From: Actinomadura sp. 7K507
GTDB taxonomy: Bacteria > Actinomycetota > Actinomycetes > Streptosporangiales > Streptosporangiaceae
Direction: 5' to 3'
Assembly (NCBI RefSeq): GCF_004348425.1
Contig: NZ_SMKK01000010.1
Location: 1-64,000 of the forward strand
DNA length: 64,000 bases
Shown here: positions 1 to 7,824 of the stretch, one piece after another
How the letters are laid out: the number at the start of each line of letters is the position of its first letter
How positions within the stretch are numbered: position 1 is the first letter of the stretch
Notes under the pieces: generated by a model
Databases searched by the model: none
What the model saw: only the letters and a program-made list of their open reading frames with translations
Told to the model about the DNA's origin: nothing
Program-made: the position numbers and the translations under genes

Positions 1-2
1 TG

Positions 3-110
3 GCCATCGCCCTCGCCAACCTCATGGGCTGGACCAACATCGCCGCCGCCAACGACCACTACCGGGCACACCCCACCCACGCACTTCAACTACTCGATCT
101 CACTACCTGA
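3..110 (+). pseudogene. C-terminal end of a probable ISAs1-type transposase (cut by window edge)
   Basis: An open frame enters from the left edge and stops with TGA at 108-110, giving 35 residues. The pattern GW.NIA.A..HYR.HP followed by a short LLDL tail resembles the last residues of ISAs1-family DDE transposases, where a GxxNIA..LR.HAR.P motif precedes the C-terminus. That assignment rests on a short motif only. It may be the end of an intact gene outside the window; type is given as a partial or remnant gene. Confidence 0.4.
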
Positions 111-338
111 GAACGCATTAGCCCTGATCGCGTACCCCTGACCACAGCCGCGTCACGGCCACCGCTGCTTGACAGGAAGAGCATAGGGCGAGTCGCATGA
201 AGGGTAGTTCTTCATTAGCCTCGGGCTTTCATCAGACGCCGGGCGAGAGTGACCGTTTAGACAAGAAAAGTGCCCCCGAGCTGGGAGGATAGGGCTTGTC
301 GAGAGTCCTGTCCGCACCAGTCCGAAAGCACTTTTCAC

Positions 339-1706
339 GTGAAGACTACAGGTCGCCATGCCAAGCTCGCGGTGTCTTGTGACGGCGCGGGGATCGTCGG
401 CCAGGCCGGCGGGGTGCTGCTGACCGAGACCCTCCGGGCCACCGGGCTCGACCGGGCGCTTTCCGCTGAGTTGGAGCGGTGGCGCAAGCCGCGGGCGATC
501 CATGATCCGGGCAAGGTCGTCGCGGACCTGGCGGTGATGTTGGCGCTGGGCGGGGACTGCTTGTCCGACATCGCGGTCCTGCGGTCCGAGCCGGAGCTGT
601 TCGGGCCGGTGCCGTCCGATCCGACGGTATCGCGGCTGTTCACCGCCCTCGCGGCTGCGGGCCCGCAAGCGTTGCGGGCTATCCGCAAGGCCCGCTCGTC
701 CGCCCGCGCCCGGGCCTGAGAACTGGCCGGCGAGCACGCCCCCGGGACGGGCGGGGGCCTGATCCCGGTGGATCTGGACGCCACGATCGTGCTCGCGCAC
801 TCCGACAAGCAGCACGCGGCCCCGACGTGGAAGCGCACCTTCGGCCATCACCCGATGACCGCGTTCATCGACCACGGTCCGGGCGGGACCGGGGAGGCCG
901 CCGCGCTGCTGCTGCGGCCGGGCAACGCCGGGTCCAACACCGCCGCCGACCACATCACCGCAGGCCGCCTGGCCCTCAACCAGATCCCGACCCGCCTGCA
1001 CAAACAGGTCATCATCCGGACCGATGCCGGTGGCGGCACCCACGAGTTCCTGGACTGGGTCGCCGCCCGCCGGGTCAAGTACTCGATCGGGTTCAACCTC
1101 ACCGACGACATCTGCGCCGCGATCCTCGCCCTGCCCGAACACGTGTGGCAGTGCGCCTACGACGCCGACCGGCAGGCACGGCCGGGTGCGTGGGTGGCCG
1201 AGCTGACCGGCATGCTCGACCTGACCGGCTGGCCCAAGGGCATGCGGGTCATCGTCCGCCGCGAACGCCCCCACCCCGGCGCGCAACTGCGGTTCACCGA
1301 CATCGACGGGCACCGCTTCACCTGCTTTGTCACCGGTACCCACCGCGGGCAGCTCGCCGACTTGGAGCTTCGCCACCGCCGCCGCGCCCGCTGCGAGGAC
1401 CGCATCCGCTGCGCCAAGGACACCGGCCTGCGCAACCTGCCCCTGCACGGCGCAGCGGCCAACCAGGTCTGGCTCGAACTCGTCGCGCTGGCCGCGGACC
1501 TGACCGCCTGGGCCCAGATGCTCGCCTTCGCTGATCATCCGGCCCGCTGCTGGGAACCCAAACGCCTGCGTCTGCGGGTCTTCTCGGCCGCCGCACGCCT
1601 GGCACGGGGCGGCAGACGGCTCCGGCTCCGGCTGGCCCGCCACTGGCCCTGGAGCGGTCTGATCGCCTCGGCGATCGGGCGCCTGCAGATGCTCCCGGCA
1701 CCCTGA
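339..1706 (+). pseudogene. IS1380-family transposase, interrupted by one in-frame stop
   Basis: The reading frame from GTG 339 runs to 1706 without any frameshift but contains TGA at 717-719. The first part holds the conserved N-terminal region (KLAVSCDGAG, then DRALSAEL). The second part holds the DDE catalytic region, with VDLDAT, the RTDAGGG motif and a YSIGFNLT strand, and the C-terminal E region (RCEDRIR). Family members usually have Ala-Trp-Glu-Leu at the broken point, so the change is most simply TGG to TGA in a Trp codon. Full length would be about 455 residues, normal for the family. Probably inactive unless the stop is read through. Confidence 0.85.
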
Positions 1707-1819
1707 CCAGCACCAACCGTCCCACCAATACCAGGAAGGAGAACATCCGGGCCCGTGGAACCCCGCCCACCCGACGCGACAGTCGGGCCCCACGGCTGAC
1801 CCGCCACCGAAAGCCAAGA

Positions 1820-1850
1820 GTCGGTTGGGTCGCTCCGCGACCCAACCGAC
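1820..1850. terminator. Hairpin near the right end of the IS1380 element
   Basis: A 13-bp perfect stem (1820-1832 with 1838-1850, core TCGGTTGGGTCG) encloses a 5-base loop. It lies downstream of the transposase and inside the right IS end, so it may stop transposase transcription and insulate the downstream gene. No T-tract follows, so a strong intrinsic terminator is uncertain. Confidence 0.5.
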
Positions 1851-1887
1851 CTCACGAAAAATCGAGGTTAGCGACACGGGGGTCCAT

Positions 1888-4032
1888 ATGAGATCGAGGA
1901 TGGGCGGGATGGATCAGTCGCAGGAACGGTCGTTGTCGGCCTACCAGCGAGGATGGCGGCACATGCTTGTCGACGTGGAGATCCCTGGTTGGGATGAGCA
2001 GTTCCTGAGCAGCTTTGATCCTGAGGTGATGGCCGATCTCTACGCAAAGGCTGGGCTGTCATCGGTCATGTTTTCGTGCAAGAACCTCAGCGGTCTGTGT
2101 TTCTGGCCGACCGAGGTGGGTCCAATGCATCCTCGGGTGGCAGGCCGCGACATCATCGGGGAGACGGCTGAGGCGTTGCGCGCCCGGGGGATCGCCAGTT
2201 GCGCCTACTACAGCGTGATCTTCGATAACTGGGCGTTCGAGCAGGACCCGGGGTGGCGCTTCGAGCCAGTCCAGGGCTGGCGGCGGCAGGGGTCGGCGTG
2301 GGATCGCCATGGCGTTTGCTGTCCGAACAGCCCGGGTTACCGTGAGTACGTCGGCGCGCAGATCGATGATCTGTATGGGCGCTACGAGTTCGAATGCGCG
2401 TTCTGCGACATGACGTTTTGGCCCGATGTGTGCGGGTGCCGTCACTGTCGTGCACGGTATCGCACGGAGGTCGGTGCCGAGTTCCCGGACACGATCGATT
2501 GGACGTCGGTTGAATGGTGCACGTTTCAGGCGGCGCGTGAGCGGTGGATCGATGAGTTCACGGGGTTTGTGAGCGAGAGGATGCGCCGTGCCCAGCCGGG
2601 TATCGCCGTGTATCACAACTTTTCGCTGGCGCCGGCGCACTGGAGGCTGGGGATCCCGTTCAGCATCACCGATCATTGCGACTTTCTGGGCGGGGACCAC
2701 TACGGCGACGAGGTCGAGCAGTTGGTGGTGACCAAGCTCCGGAATACGTTGTCGTGGTCCCGGCCTGTCGATTACATGAGCTTCGTGACGGCTGACGCTG
2801 GTGAGCACGTGCGCCTTAAGACCGCCGAGTACATGCGCGCGCAGGTCTTGTCGGCGGCTGCCGAGTCTTCCGCTTTCATGTTCCTCGACGCGGTCGATCC
2901 CGTGGGAACGGTGAATGCCAGGAGCTACGACCTTGTTGGCACCGCGTTCGAGTCCATGGCCGAGTTCGAGCCTTTCCTGGGTGGTGAGCCCATCGAGGAC
3001 GTCGCCGTGTACTACTCGGGTGACTCGAAGATGGACTTCGCCGAGAACGGGCATTCGCTGAGCGACCCCGCGCCGATGCGGGACGACTACCCCCATCGGC
3101 ATGCCGTCCGGGGCGCCTGCAGGATGCTGCAGCGTGCGCACATCCCGTTCGGGGTGATCACACGCCGGCAACTGGCGGATCTCGGCCGGTACCGCGTCCT
3201 CGTGCTTGCTGATATCGCGCGGATAGACGAATCAGAGGTAGATGCCATTCGGGAATATGTCCGGCGGGGCGGAAGAGTCTATGCGAGCCGGTACACCTCG
3301 CTGGTCGAGACACGTGGCCTGCGGCACGAGGACTTCATGCTCGCCGACATGTTCGGGGCTCACCTCGACCGTGAGGAAGCCGGTGTCGTCGCCTACGCCA
3401 AGCCCGCGACGGCCGAGTTCCGCGCATGGGCGGATCCCCAGGCCTACCTCAGCGTTGACCCGGCGCCGGGTGCGCTGAACGGCGGCATCCTACGACTGCG
3501 CGCCGACGACGACGCTCACGTCCTCGCCACGCTTTCGCTGCCGTACGCACATCCACATGTGGGCGACGTCTCGGATCGCAACTGGGCCTCCATGCACTCA
3601 TCACCACCCTGGGAGGACACACCTCTGCCAGTCATCCTCGAACGGCAATTCGGCCTGGGCAGAGTGATCTACAGCGCGTTCAACATCGAGCGGGACGAAG
3701 CCGATGTCAACGACCGGACCTTCGCCGGCCTCATCCGCAGGCTACGCGGCGAGCAGTGGACGCTCCAGTGCGAAACCCACCCCGCCATCACGGTGTCGGC
3801 CTTCCGGCATCCAGGTGACAACGCTATCCGCGTCTCGCTGCTCAACACGCCTCCGGCACTTGTGGCGGACGCTACGCTCCGCCTGCGGGCACCCGAGGGC
3901 AAGCGCTTCACCGAACTCGAGCAAGTCCCCCAGCGGAGCAAAGTTCCCTTCAGTACCGAGCCGGACGGGACCCTCGAGTGCACGATCAAAAGCCTCCCCG
4001 AGCTCACCATGCTCCTCGCCCACTGCACGTAA
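1888..4032 (+). CDS. GHL6-type hypothetical glycoside hydrolase with beta-galactosidase-trimerization-like C-terminal region
   Basis: The product is 714 aa and cytoplasmic, with no signal peptide. Residues about 20-330 resemble the hypothetical glycosyl hydrolase 6 family (TIM-barrel fold): LVDVEIPGWD, an SVMFSCK strand, PTEVGPMHP, then AYYSVIFDNWA and FCDMTFW, where the Asp is a candidate catalytic residue. Residues about 370-600 look like the glutamine-amidotransferase-like trimerization domain of GH42 enzymes. A role in trimming a plant or microbial glycoside is inferred from family; the substrate is unknown. ATG codons at 1888, 1900 and 1909 are possible starts; GAGG at 1896-1899 favours 1909. 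The IS1380 end lies 20 bases upstream, so the native promoter has probably been displaced. Codon use is a little less GC-rich than in neighbouring chromosomal genes. Confidence 0.7.
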   Translation: MRSRMGGMDQSQERSLSAYQRGWRHMLVDVEIPGWDEQFLSSFDPEVMADLYAKAGLSSVMFSCKNLSGLCFWPTEVGPMHPRVAGRDIIGETAEALRARGIASCAYYSVIFDNWAFEQDPGWRFEPVQGWRRQGSAWDRHGVCCPNSPGYREYVGAQIDDLYGRYEFECAFCDMTFWPDVCGCRHCRARYRTEVGAEFPDTIDWTSVEWCTFQAARERWIDEFTGFVSERMRRAQPGIAVYHNFSLAPAHWRLGIPFSITDHCDFLGGDHYGDEVEQLVVTKLRNTLSWSRPVDYMSFVTADAGEHVRLKTAEYMRAQVLSAAAESSAFMFLDAVDPVGTVNARSYDLVGTAFESMAEFEPFLGGEPIEDVAVYYSGDSKMDFAENGHSLSDPAPMRDDYPHRHAVRGACRMLQRAHIPFGVITRRQLADLGRYRVLVLADIARIDESEVDAIREYVRRGGRVYASRYTSLVETRGLRHEDFMLADMFGAHLDREEAGVVAYAKPATAEFRAWADPQAYLSVDPAPGALNGGILRLRADDDAHVLATLSLPYAHPHVGDVSDRNWASMHSSPPWEDTPLPVILERQFGLGRVIYSAFNIERDEADVNDRTFAGLIRRLRGEQWTLQCETHPAITVSAFRHPGDNAIRVSLLNTPPALVADATLRLRAPEGKRFTELEQVPQRSKVPFSTEPDGTLECTIKSLPELTMLLAHCT

Positions 4033-4253
4033 CGTGGGCGTCGCGCCAGAAGCGCTGGATCGGGTTGTCGTTGCGCATCGCGTTCCCGCCGGACCGGACG
4101 ACGATCTCGTTCATCGCCTGCACCGCCCGCCAGGCGTCGCGGACCTGGGTGCGGCGGCCGGCGGCGCGCTCGGCGAACGTGGGCACGTGCCCTGCGGCGA
4201 CCATGTCGTAGGTGCGCGAGCAGTTGTCCAGCAGCGCCGCCCGGGACGCCTTC
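4032..4253 (-). pseudogene. Displaced internal fragment of an hsaA-like flavin monooxygenase gene
   Basis: This 222-bp segment aligns without gaps to 18507-18728 inside hsaA, with about 95% identity by eye. It encodes, on the minus strand, the stretch from MVAAGHVPTFAERAAGRR to NPIQRFWRDAHV. Neither end of the gene is present. Homology begins exactly at the stop codon of the upstream hydrolase gene and ends at 4253, where an unrelated sequence starts. That sequence (4251-4269) is itself repeated at 17501-17519, just upstream of the SDR gene. It is therefore a recombination scar and not a gene. Confidence 0.85.
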
Positions 4254-4285
4254 CCGTTGAGTGAGAGTCCTGACCGGCGCCGGGT

Positions 4286-4471
4286 TCACCTCTTCTCCGC
4301 CAGCAGCGAGACGGCGCGTTCGGCCAAGCCGGGGTCGGCCGCAGCGAGCTTTCCGAGGAGACCGTCCGCGTCGGGGGACGAGAGGGTGGCACACCAGGCG
4401 CCTTCCTCCCGCGTGATCGTCCACCCGGGGAACAGGTGCCGGATCAGCAGCAGCGTCACGGCGTCGTCCAT
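4286..4471 (-). CDS. Small hypothetical protein of the ATPase/DUF5753 locus
   Basis: The protein is 61 aa with an FPGWTITRE..AWCAT pattern and a helical C-terminus. Short proteins with an FPGW..WR..GRWWA pattern are common in actinomycetes beside histidine-kinase-like ATPases and DUF5753 regulators; function is unknown. The ATG at 4469-4471 lies 11 bases after the stop of the broken gene 4482-4841, so it is the last gene of that minus-strand operon. It overlaps no other credible gene and appears intact, unlike its two upstream partners. Confidence 0.55.
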   Translation of the reverse strand: MDDAVTLLLIRHLFPGWTITREEGAWCATLSSPDADGLLGKLAAADPGLAERAVSLLAEKR

Positions 4472-4481
4472 ACGGCCGCCG

Positions 4482-4841
4482 CTACCGATCCAGAAGGAAA
4501 CGGTCGATGACCTGCGCGGCGTACTTGACGTCGCCGCACCCGCACAGGAACCCGCCGCGTCCGCGCGCGGCCTCGTGGAACCCCCACTGGCCGCCCGGCA
4601 GGGCCAGGACGTTGAGGACGGTCACCGGACCGGCGGGTCAGTAGATCCGCAGCAGCGGCGTACCGGCGGGCATCCACTCCGGGCAGCACATCGCCCAGCG
4701 CCATCCGTGCCGCTCCAGCGCCACGGCGAGCAGACCCAGGTAGCGGACGGCCGTTTCCCGGCCCCGCAACGTGCGCCATCGCAGGTAGCGGACGCCGATC
4801 ACCCGGCGGATCCGGCGTCCCGTCAGCGAACCGCCGCCCAC
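4482..4841 (-). pseudogene. Small hypothetical protein gene split by an in-frame TGA
   Basis: GTG at 4841 follows a good ribosome binding site (AAGG, 5-base spacer). The frame reads 67 residues, including an RYLGLLAVALERHGWRW segment, to TGA at 4638-4640, then continues open for 51 more codons (VLNVLALPGGQWGFHEA, then FLCGCGDVKYAAQVI) to TAG at 4482. Both halves look coding and together match the usual layout of a small actinomycete protein in which an LLRI/LHV strand leads into a tryptophan-rich tail. One nonsense change explains the break. Function unknown. Confidence 0.6.
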
Positions 4842-5214
4842 GTGACCTTCCCTCCTCAGCGAGCGGACGCACGCCCCAGTCGTCGACGAGTTCGGTCATG
4901 AGCAGCAGCCCCCGCCCGGAGGTGGCGCCCCCGTCCTCCGGCCGGACGACCGGCTGCTCAGGACCGGCGTCCTGCACCTCCACGACGACCCGCCCATCCC
5001 GCTCTTCGCGGAACACGCGTACGACGATCTCCCCCTCACCGTGCAGAAAACTGTTCGTGACCAATTCGCAGATGATCAGGCGCCCGAGGTAATCGTCCTC
5101 GATCCCCCATTCGGCGAAGCACTCGGCGAGAAAACGCCGCGCCAACCGGGGCGCCTCGCTGTCCGGTTTGAGGAAAACCGTTGGGATTTCTGGGGCTTCT
5201 GTGGCTGTGGACAC
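4823..5214 (-). pseudogene. Histidine-kinase-like ATPase (anti-sigma regulatory type), frameshifted at its 3' end
   Basis: From GTG 5214 (GAGGTGA ribosome binding site) the protein has the GHKL ATPase motifs: ELVTNSFLHG (N box), VEVQDAGP (G1) and GRGLLLM (G2). After WGVRPLAEEG the present frame runs on uselessly for about 150 residues. Adding one G to the GGG run (CCC at 4850-4852 on the plus strand) restores KVTWAAVR and a stop at 4823-4825, giving about 130 aa, the normal size. The run lies in the ribosome binding site of the next gene. Proteins of this type often bind anti-sigma or sigma partners; here the last strand of the Bergerat fold would be replaced. Confidence 0.7.
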
Positions 5215-5361
5215 TGAAATCACCTCGGAGGACTTCGTGGGTTTCTGTGGTCGAGCATCCTCCGCAAGGTCATGCTGGGACACGCAAAGCACATGGTCAC
5301 GAGCATCGCGGTGACTTCACGTGTATTCCCGGTCATCCCCGGTCAGCCACTGGAGGTGGAT

Positions 5362-6177
5362 ATGCCTCAACGTCCAAAGCGCCTGACGCCCTCGCGCGGT
5401 CCGATGGACCTTTTCGGTTCCGAAGTACGGCGCTACCGAACGCTCGCGGGCCTGTCCCTCGCCCAACTCGGCGAACAGATCCCCTATGCCCCGTCCACCA
5501 TCGGCGACATCGAACGCGGCCAGTCCGGCTGCGACCGCGGCTTCGCCGAAGACTGCGACCGGGTACTCGACACCCGCGAAGCCCTGGCCCACCTCCACGA
5601 CGGCCTGTTCGACGGACGCTCAGCAGCGTTCCCCGAATACTTCGCCCAATGGCCCGAGCACGAGAGCGGGGCGGAGGTCCTGCGGTCCTATCAGACGATG
5701 CTCGTGGACGGCCTGCTCCAGACTCCCGCCTATGCGGACGTGCTGCTGTACGGCGACCAGACGAAGGTTCAGGGCCGCCTGGACCGGCAAGCGATTCTCA
5801 CTCGCGAGGAACCCATACCGCCCAGGCTCGTGTGCCTGCTTCCGGAAACGGTGCTGTGGCATCGGGTCGGAACCGCGGAGACCATGCGAGAGCAACTGCT
5901 CCAACTCGCAGACGCGATCTCGCCGCTGGTGTCCGTCCAGATCATCCCGGACGGCGCCCCGCACTCCGGCCACGCCGGTTCGTTCACCATCGCCCGCCTG
6001 CCGGGCGGTGAGCTGATCGCATACTGTGAGGGCGAACCACACGGAAGGGTCGTAGACGGTCGTTCCGAGATCGAACGACTCAACGAACGGTTCATGGACC
6101 TTTCGACCTACGCGCTCCCGACCGACCAGTCGGCGGCGTTGATCAGGCAGACGGCGGAGGAACGATGGAAGAGCTGA
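5362..6177 (+). CDS. XRE-family regulator with C-terminal DUF5753 domain
   Basis: The product is 271 aa. Residues about 20-75 form a helix-turn-helix (LAGLSLAQLGEQI, then APSTIGDIERG). Residues about 95-265 are the DUF5753 domain, with LRSYQTMLVDGLLQTPAYAD and a late GSFTIARLPGGELIAY strand. ATG 5362 follows GGAGG at 5352-5356; upstream in-frame starts lack a binding site. The gene is divergent from the ATPase operon and overlaps the next DUF397 gene by 13 bases, the standard actinomycete arrangement. Members of this family often act with the DUF397 protein as an antitoxin-like or developmental regulator; the target here is unknown. Confidence 0.85.
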   Translation: MPQRPKRLTPSRGPMDLFGSEVRRYRTLAGLSLAQLGEQIPYAPSTIGDIERGQSGCDRGFAEDCDRVLDTREALAHLHDGLFDGRSAAFPEYFAQWPEHESGAEVLRSYQTMLVDGLLQTPAYADVLLYGDQTKVQGRLDRQAILTREEPIPPRLVCLLPETVLWHRVGTAETMREQLLQLADAISPLVSVQIIPDGAPHSGHAGSFTIARLPGGELIAYCEGEPHGRVVDGRSEIERLNERFMDLSTYALPTDQSAALIRQTAEERWKS

Positions 6178-6347
6178 AGACCACTTGGAGGAAGGCCAGC
6201 CATTCCGGCAACGACGGCGGCCACTGCGTCGAGTTGGCCGACCTCGGCGACGCGGTAGGAATCCGCGACTCCAAGAACCCGAACGGCCCGAAACTGCTGC
6301 TCCCCCGCGACGACTTCGCAGCCCTGGTCGCCTCCCTCAAGCACTGA
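6165..6347 (+). CDS. DUF397 domain protein
   Basis: A 60-aa protein that is almost entirely one DUF397 domain: TTWRKASHSGNDGGHCVE, a GIRDSKNP turn and a hydrophobic tail (FAALVASLK). It overlaps the end of the DUF5753 regulator gene and is surely co-transcribed with it. DUF397 proteins are small partners of such regulators, sometimes treated as toxin-like effectors. Three more copies of this family lie at 51.7-52.4 kb. Confidence 0.85.
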   Translation: MEELKTTWRKASHSGNDGGHCVELADLGDAVGIRDSKNPNGPKLLLPRDDFAALVASLKH

Positions 6348-6519
6348 CAGTCACCGCGAGCCGGTCGGCCCCCACGCTCCTGCGGATGGTGGCGCACGCC
6401 GCATGGCCTACCCGAGCCGCCGTGTCCGATCGGCTCGGTGACCGGTGTCGGTAACTCGTCAAGGCGACATCGTTCCCTTCGCCAGGTCCTGCGAGGCGAG
6501 GGGAGCAGCCGAGTCTGAC

Positions 6520-7806
6520 CTACCAGGTAAAGACCATGTGGCTGTCGTGCTTGACGATATGGAGTCCGGCGGGGAGGTGCTCGTCGGGTGTGTCGGCGGG
6601 ATGGATGGTGATGTGGGGCTGGGCGTCCGGGGCGGCGCGCCAGTCGCGGGTGTGCTGAGTGATGCGTTCGGCGAGTTCGGCGCCGCGTGGGCCGTGGCCG
6701 ATGGCTCCGATCTCCCAGCGTGATGGGGGGCCGTCGGTGGCGCGGCGGGAGGTGAGGTAGGCGAGTGAGTCGTGCTCGGCGAGCGCGGGGTTGACGGGGG
6801 TTGCGGGGGTGGCGCGTCCGCTGTGGACTGCGGTGGCCTCGGCCTTGATCCGGCAGGTGCCGGGTTCGGCGACGCTCATCCGCAGCCAGATGCCCTCCAT
6901 GGACTGGTCGCCGGGGATGATGATGCCTGACCATGCTTCGGTGCGGGCCTGGTCGAGGACGCCGTGAAGTGCGTTGGTGGTGATCGGCTGGTCCTGGTCG
7001 GTGAACAGGGTCACGTCGTCGGCGAGCGTGATGGTGCGGCCGCCGTCGCTGGTGCCGGTCATGGCGATGAAGCCGCACAGCTGCATGGAGCGGGTGGTCA
7101 GCTGGGCGGGGCGGATGGGCGTGGCGGGCTCGTGGTCGAGCAGCAGGGATCGGGTGAGTCCCCGCCAGCGCAGCGGGACCACGATCCGGCCTTCGGGGGC
7201 GAGTTGGTCCCACCAGGGGGCGGGGATGTCCCAGGCGCCTGCGGTGACGATGATCAGGTCGAATGGTGCTCGGTCGGGGGCGCCTAGTGCGCCATCCCCG
7301 GTCAGGACGTGGATGTCGCCGTAGCCGGTTTCGGTGAGGTTGCGGCGGGCTTCGGCGGCGACGTCGGGGAACACGTCAATGGTGGTGACCTGCCCGTGCG
7401 GGCCGACGAGTTCGTGTACGAGTGCGGCGTTGTAGCCGGTGCCGGCGCCGATCTCCAGCACGCGCTGGCCGTGTTCAGGCTGGGCTTGTTCCAGCATCAT
7501 GGCCATGATGGCGGGTTGGCTGGCCGAGCTGAGCGCGGCGCCGGCTTGGTCGCGTTTGGTGACCACGATTTGGTCGGCGTAGGCGTCGGCGATCGACACG
7601 CCGGGCAGGAACCGGTGCCGGGGCACGCTGCGGAAGGCGGCTTCGATGCCTGGGGAGCGGATGGCGCCTTGGCTGATCAGGTGATCCACCAGGCGGTCCC
7701 GTGCGCTGTCGGGCGCAGGAGTGCCGAGGCTGGTTGCGGTGTTCACCGCTGGGATTCTAGCCCTGGGGGCGTGACGATCACGATGTGGTTGGTTGCGGCG
7801 AGTCAC
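6520..7806 (-). CDS. fxlM: FxLD-system methyltransferase (protein-L-isoaspartate O-methyltransferase-like)
   Basis: The product is 428 aa. An N-terminal PIMT-like SAM domain carries VPRHRFLPG near residues 61-69 and the SAM-binding motif VLEIGAGTGYNAA near 116-128. The C-terminal half is the extension typical of FxLD-system enzymes. Relatives methylate an aspartate of the modified lanthipeptide, which can rearrange to isoaspartate. GTG 7806 is chosen because AAAGGA lies 6 bases upstream. It begins 19 bases after the LanC gene and is the last gene of the minus-strand lanthipeptide operon. Confidence 0.85.
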   Translation of the reverse strand: MTRRNQPHRDRHAPRARIPAVNTATSLGTPAPDSARDRLVDHLISQGAIRSPGIEAAFRSVPRHRFLPGVSIADAYADQIVVTKRDQAGAALSSASQPAIMAMMLEQAQPEHGQRVLEIGAGTGYNAALVHELVGPHGQVTTIDVFPDVAAEARRNLTETGYGDIHVLTGDGALGAPDRAPFDLIIVTAGAWDIPAPWWDQLAPEGRIVVPLRWRGLTRSLLLDHEPATPIRPAQLTTRSMQLCGFIAMTGTSDGGRTITLADDVTLFTDQDQPITTNALHGVLDQARTEAWSGIIIPGDQSMEGIWLRMSVAEPGTCRIKAEATAVHSGRATPATPVNPALAEHDSLAYLTSRRATDGPPSRWEIGAIGHGPRGAELAERITQHTRDWRAAPDAQPHITIHPADTPDEHLPAGLHIVKHDSHMVFTW

Positions 7807-7824
7807 GGTGGGTCCTTTGGGTCG

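Larger units (their letters stand above)
219..1867 (+). mobile_element. IS1380-family insertion sequence
   Basis: The element is 1649 bp and starts and ends with CCTCG. The left end (219-238) and the reverse complement of the right end (1848-1867) match imperfectly over about 20 bases. It is flanked by TTAG at 215-218 and 1868-1871, a 4-bp target duplication of the size expected for IS1380. One transposase gene fills it. The intact target duplication says the copy arrived here by transposition and has not recombined since. The right end lies about 20 bases upstream of the next gene's start. Confidence 0.85.

Noticed and set aside
153-1877. Long minus-strand open frame of 574 codons across the IS1380 element
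   Set aside because: It is antisense to the transposase; its Gly/Arg/Pro-rich sequence has no recognisable domain and arises from high GC bias.
4004-4204. 66-codon minus-strand frame as a real small gene
   Set aside because: It is the hsaA-derived fragment; its sequence beyond the homology is antisense to the end of the hydrolase gene.
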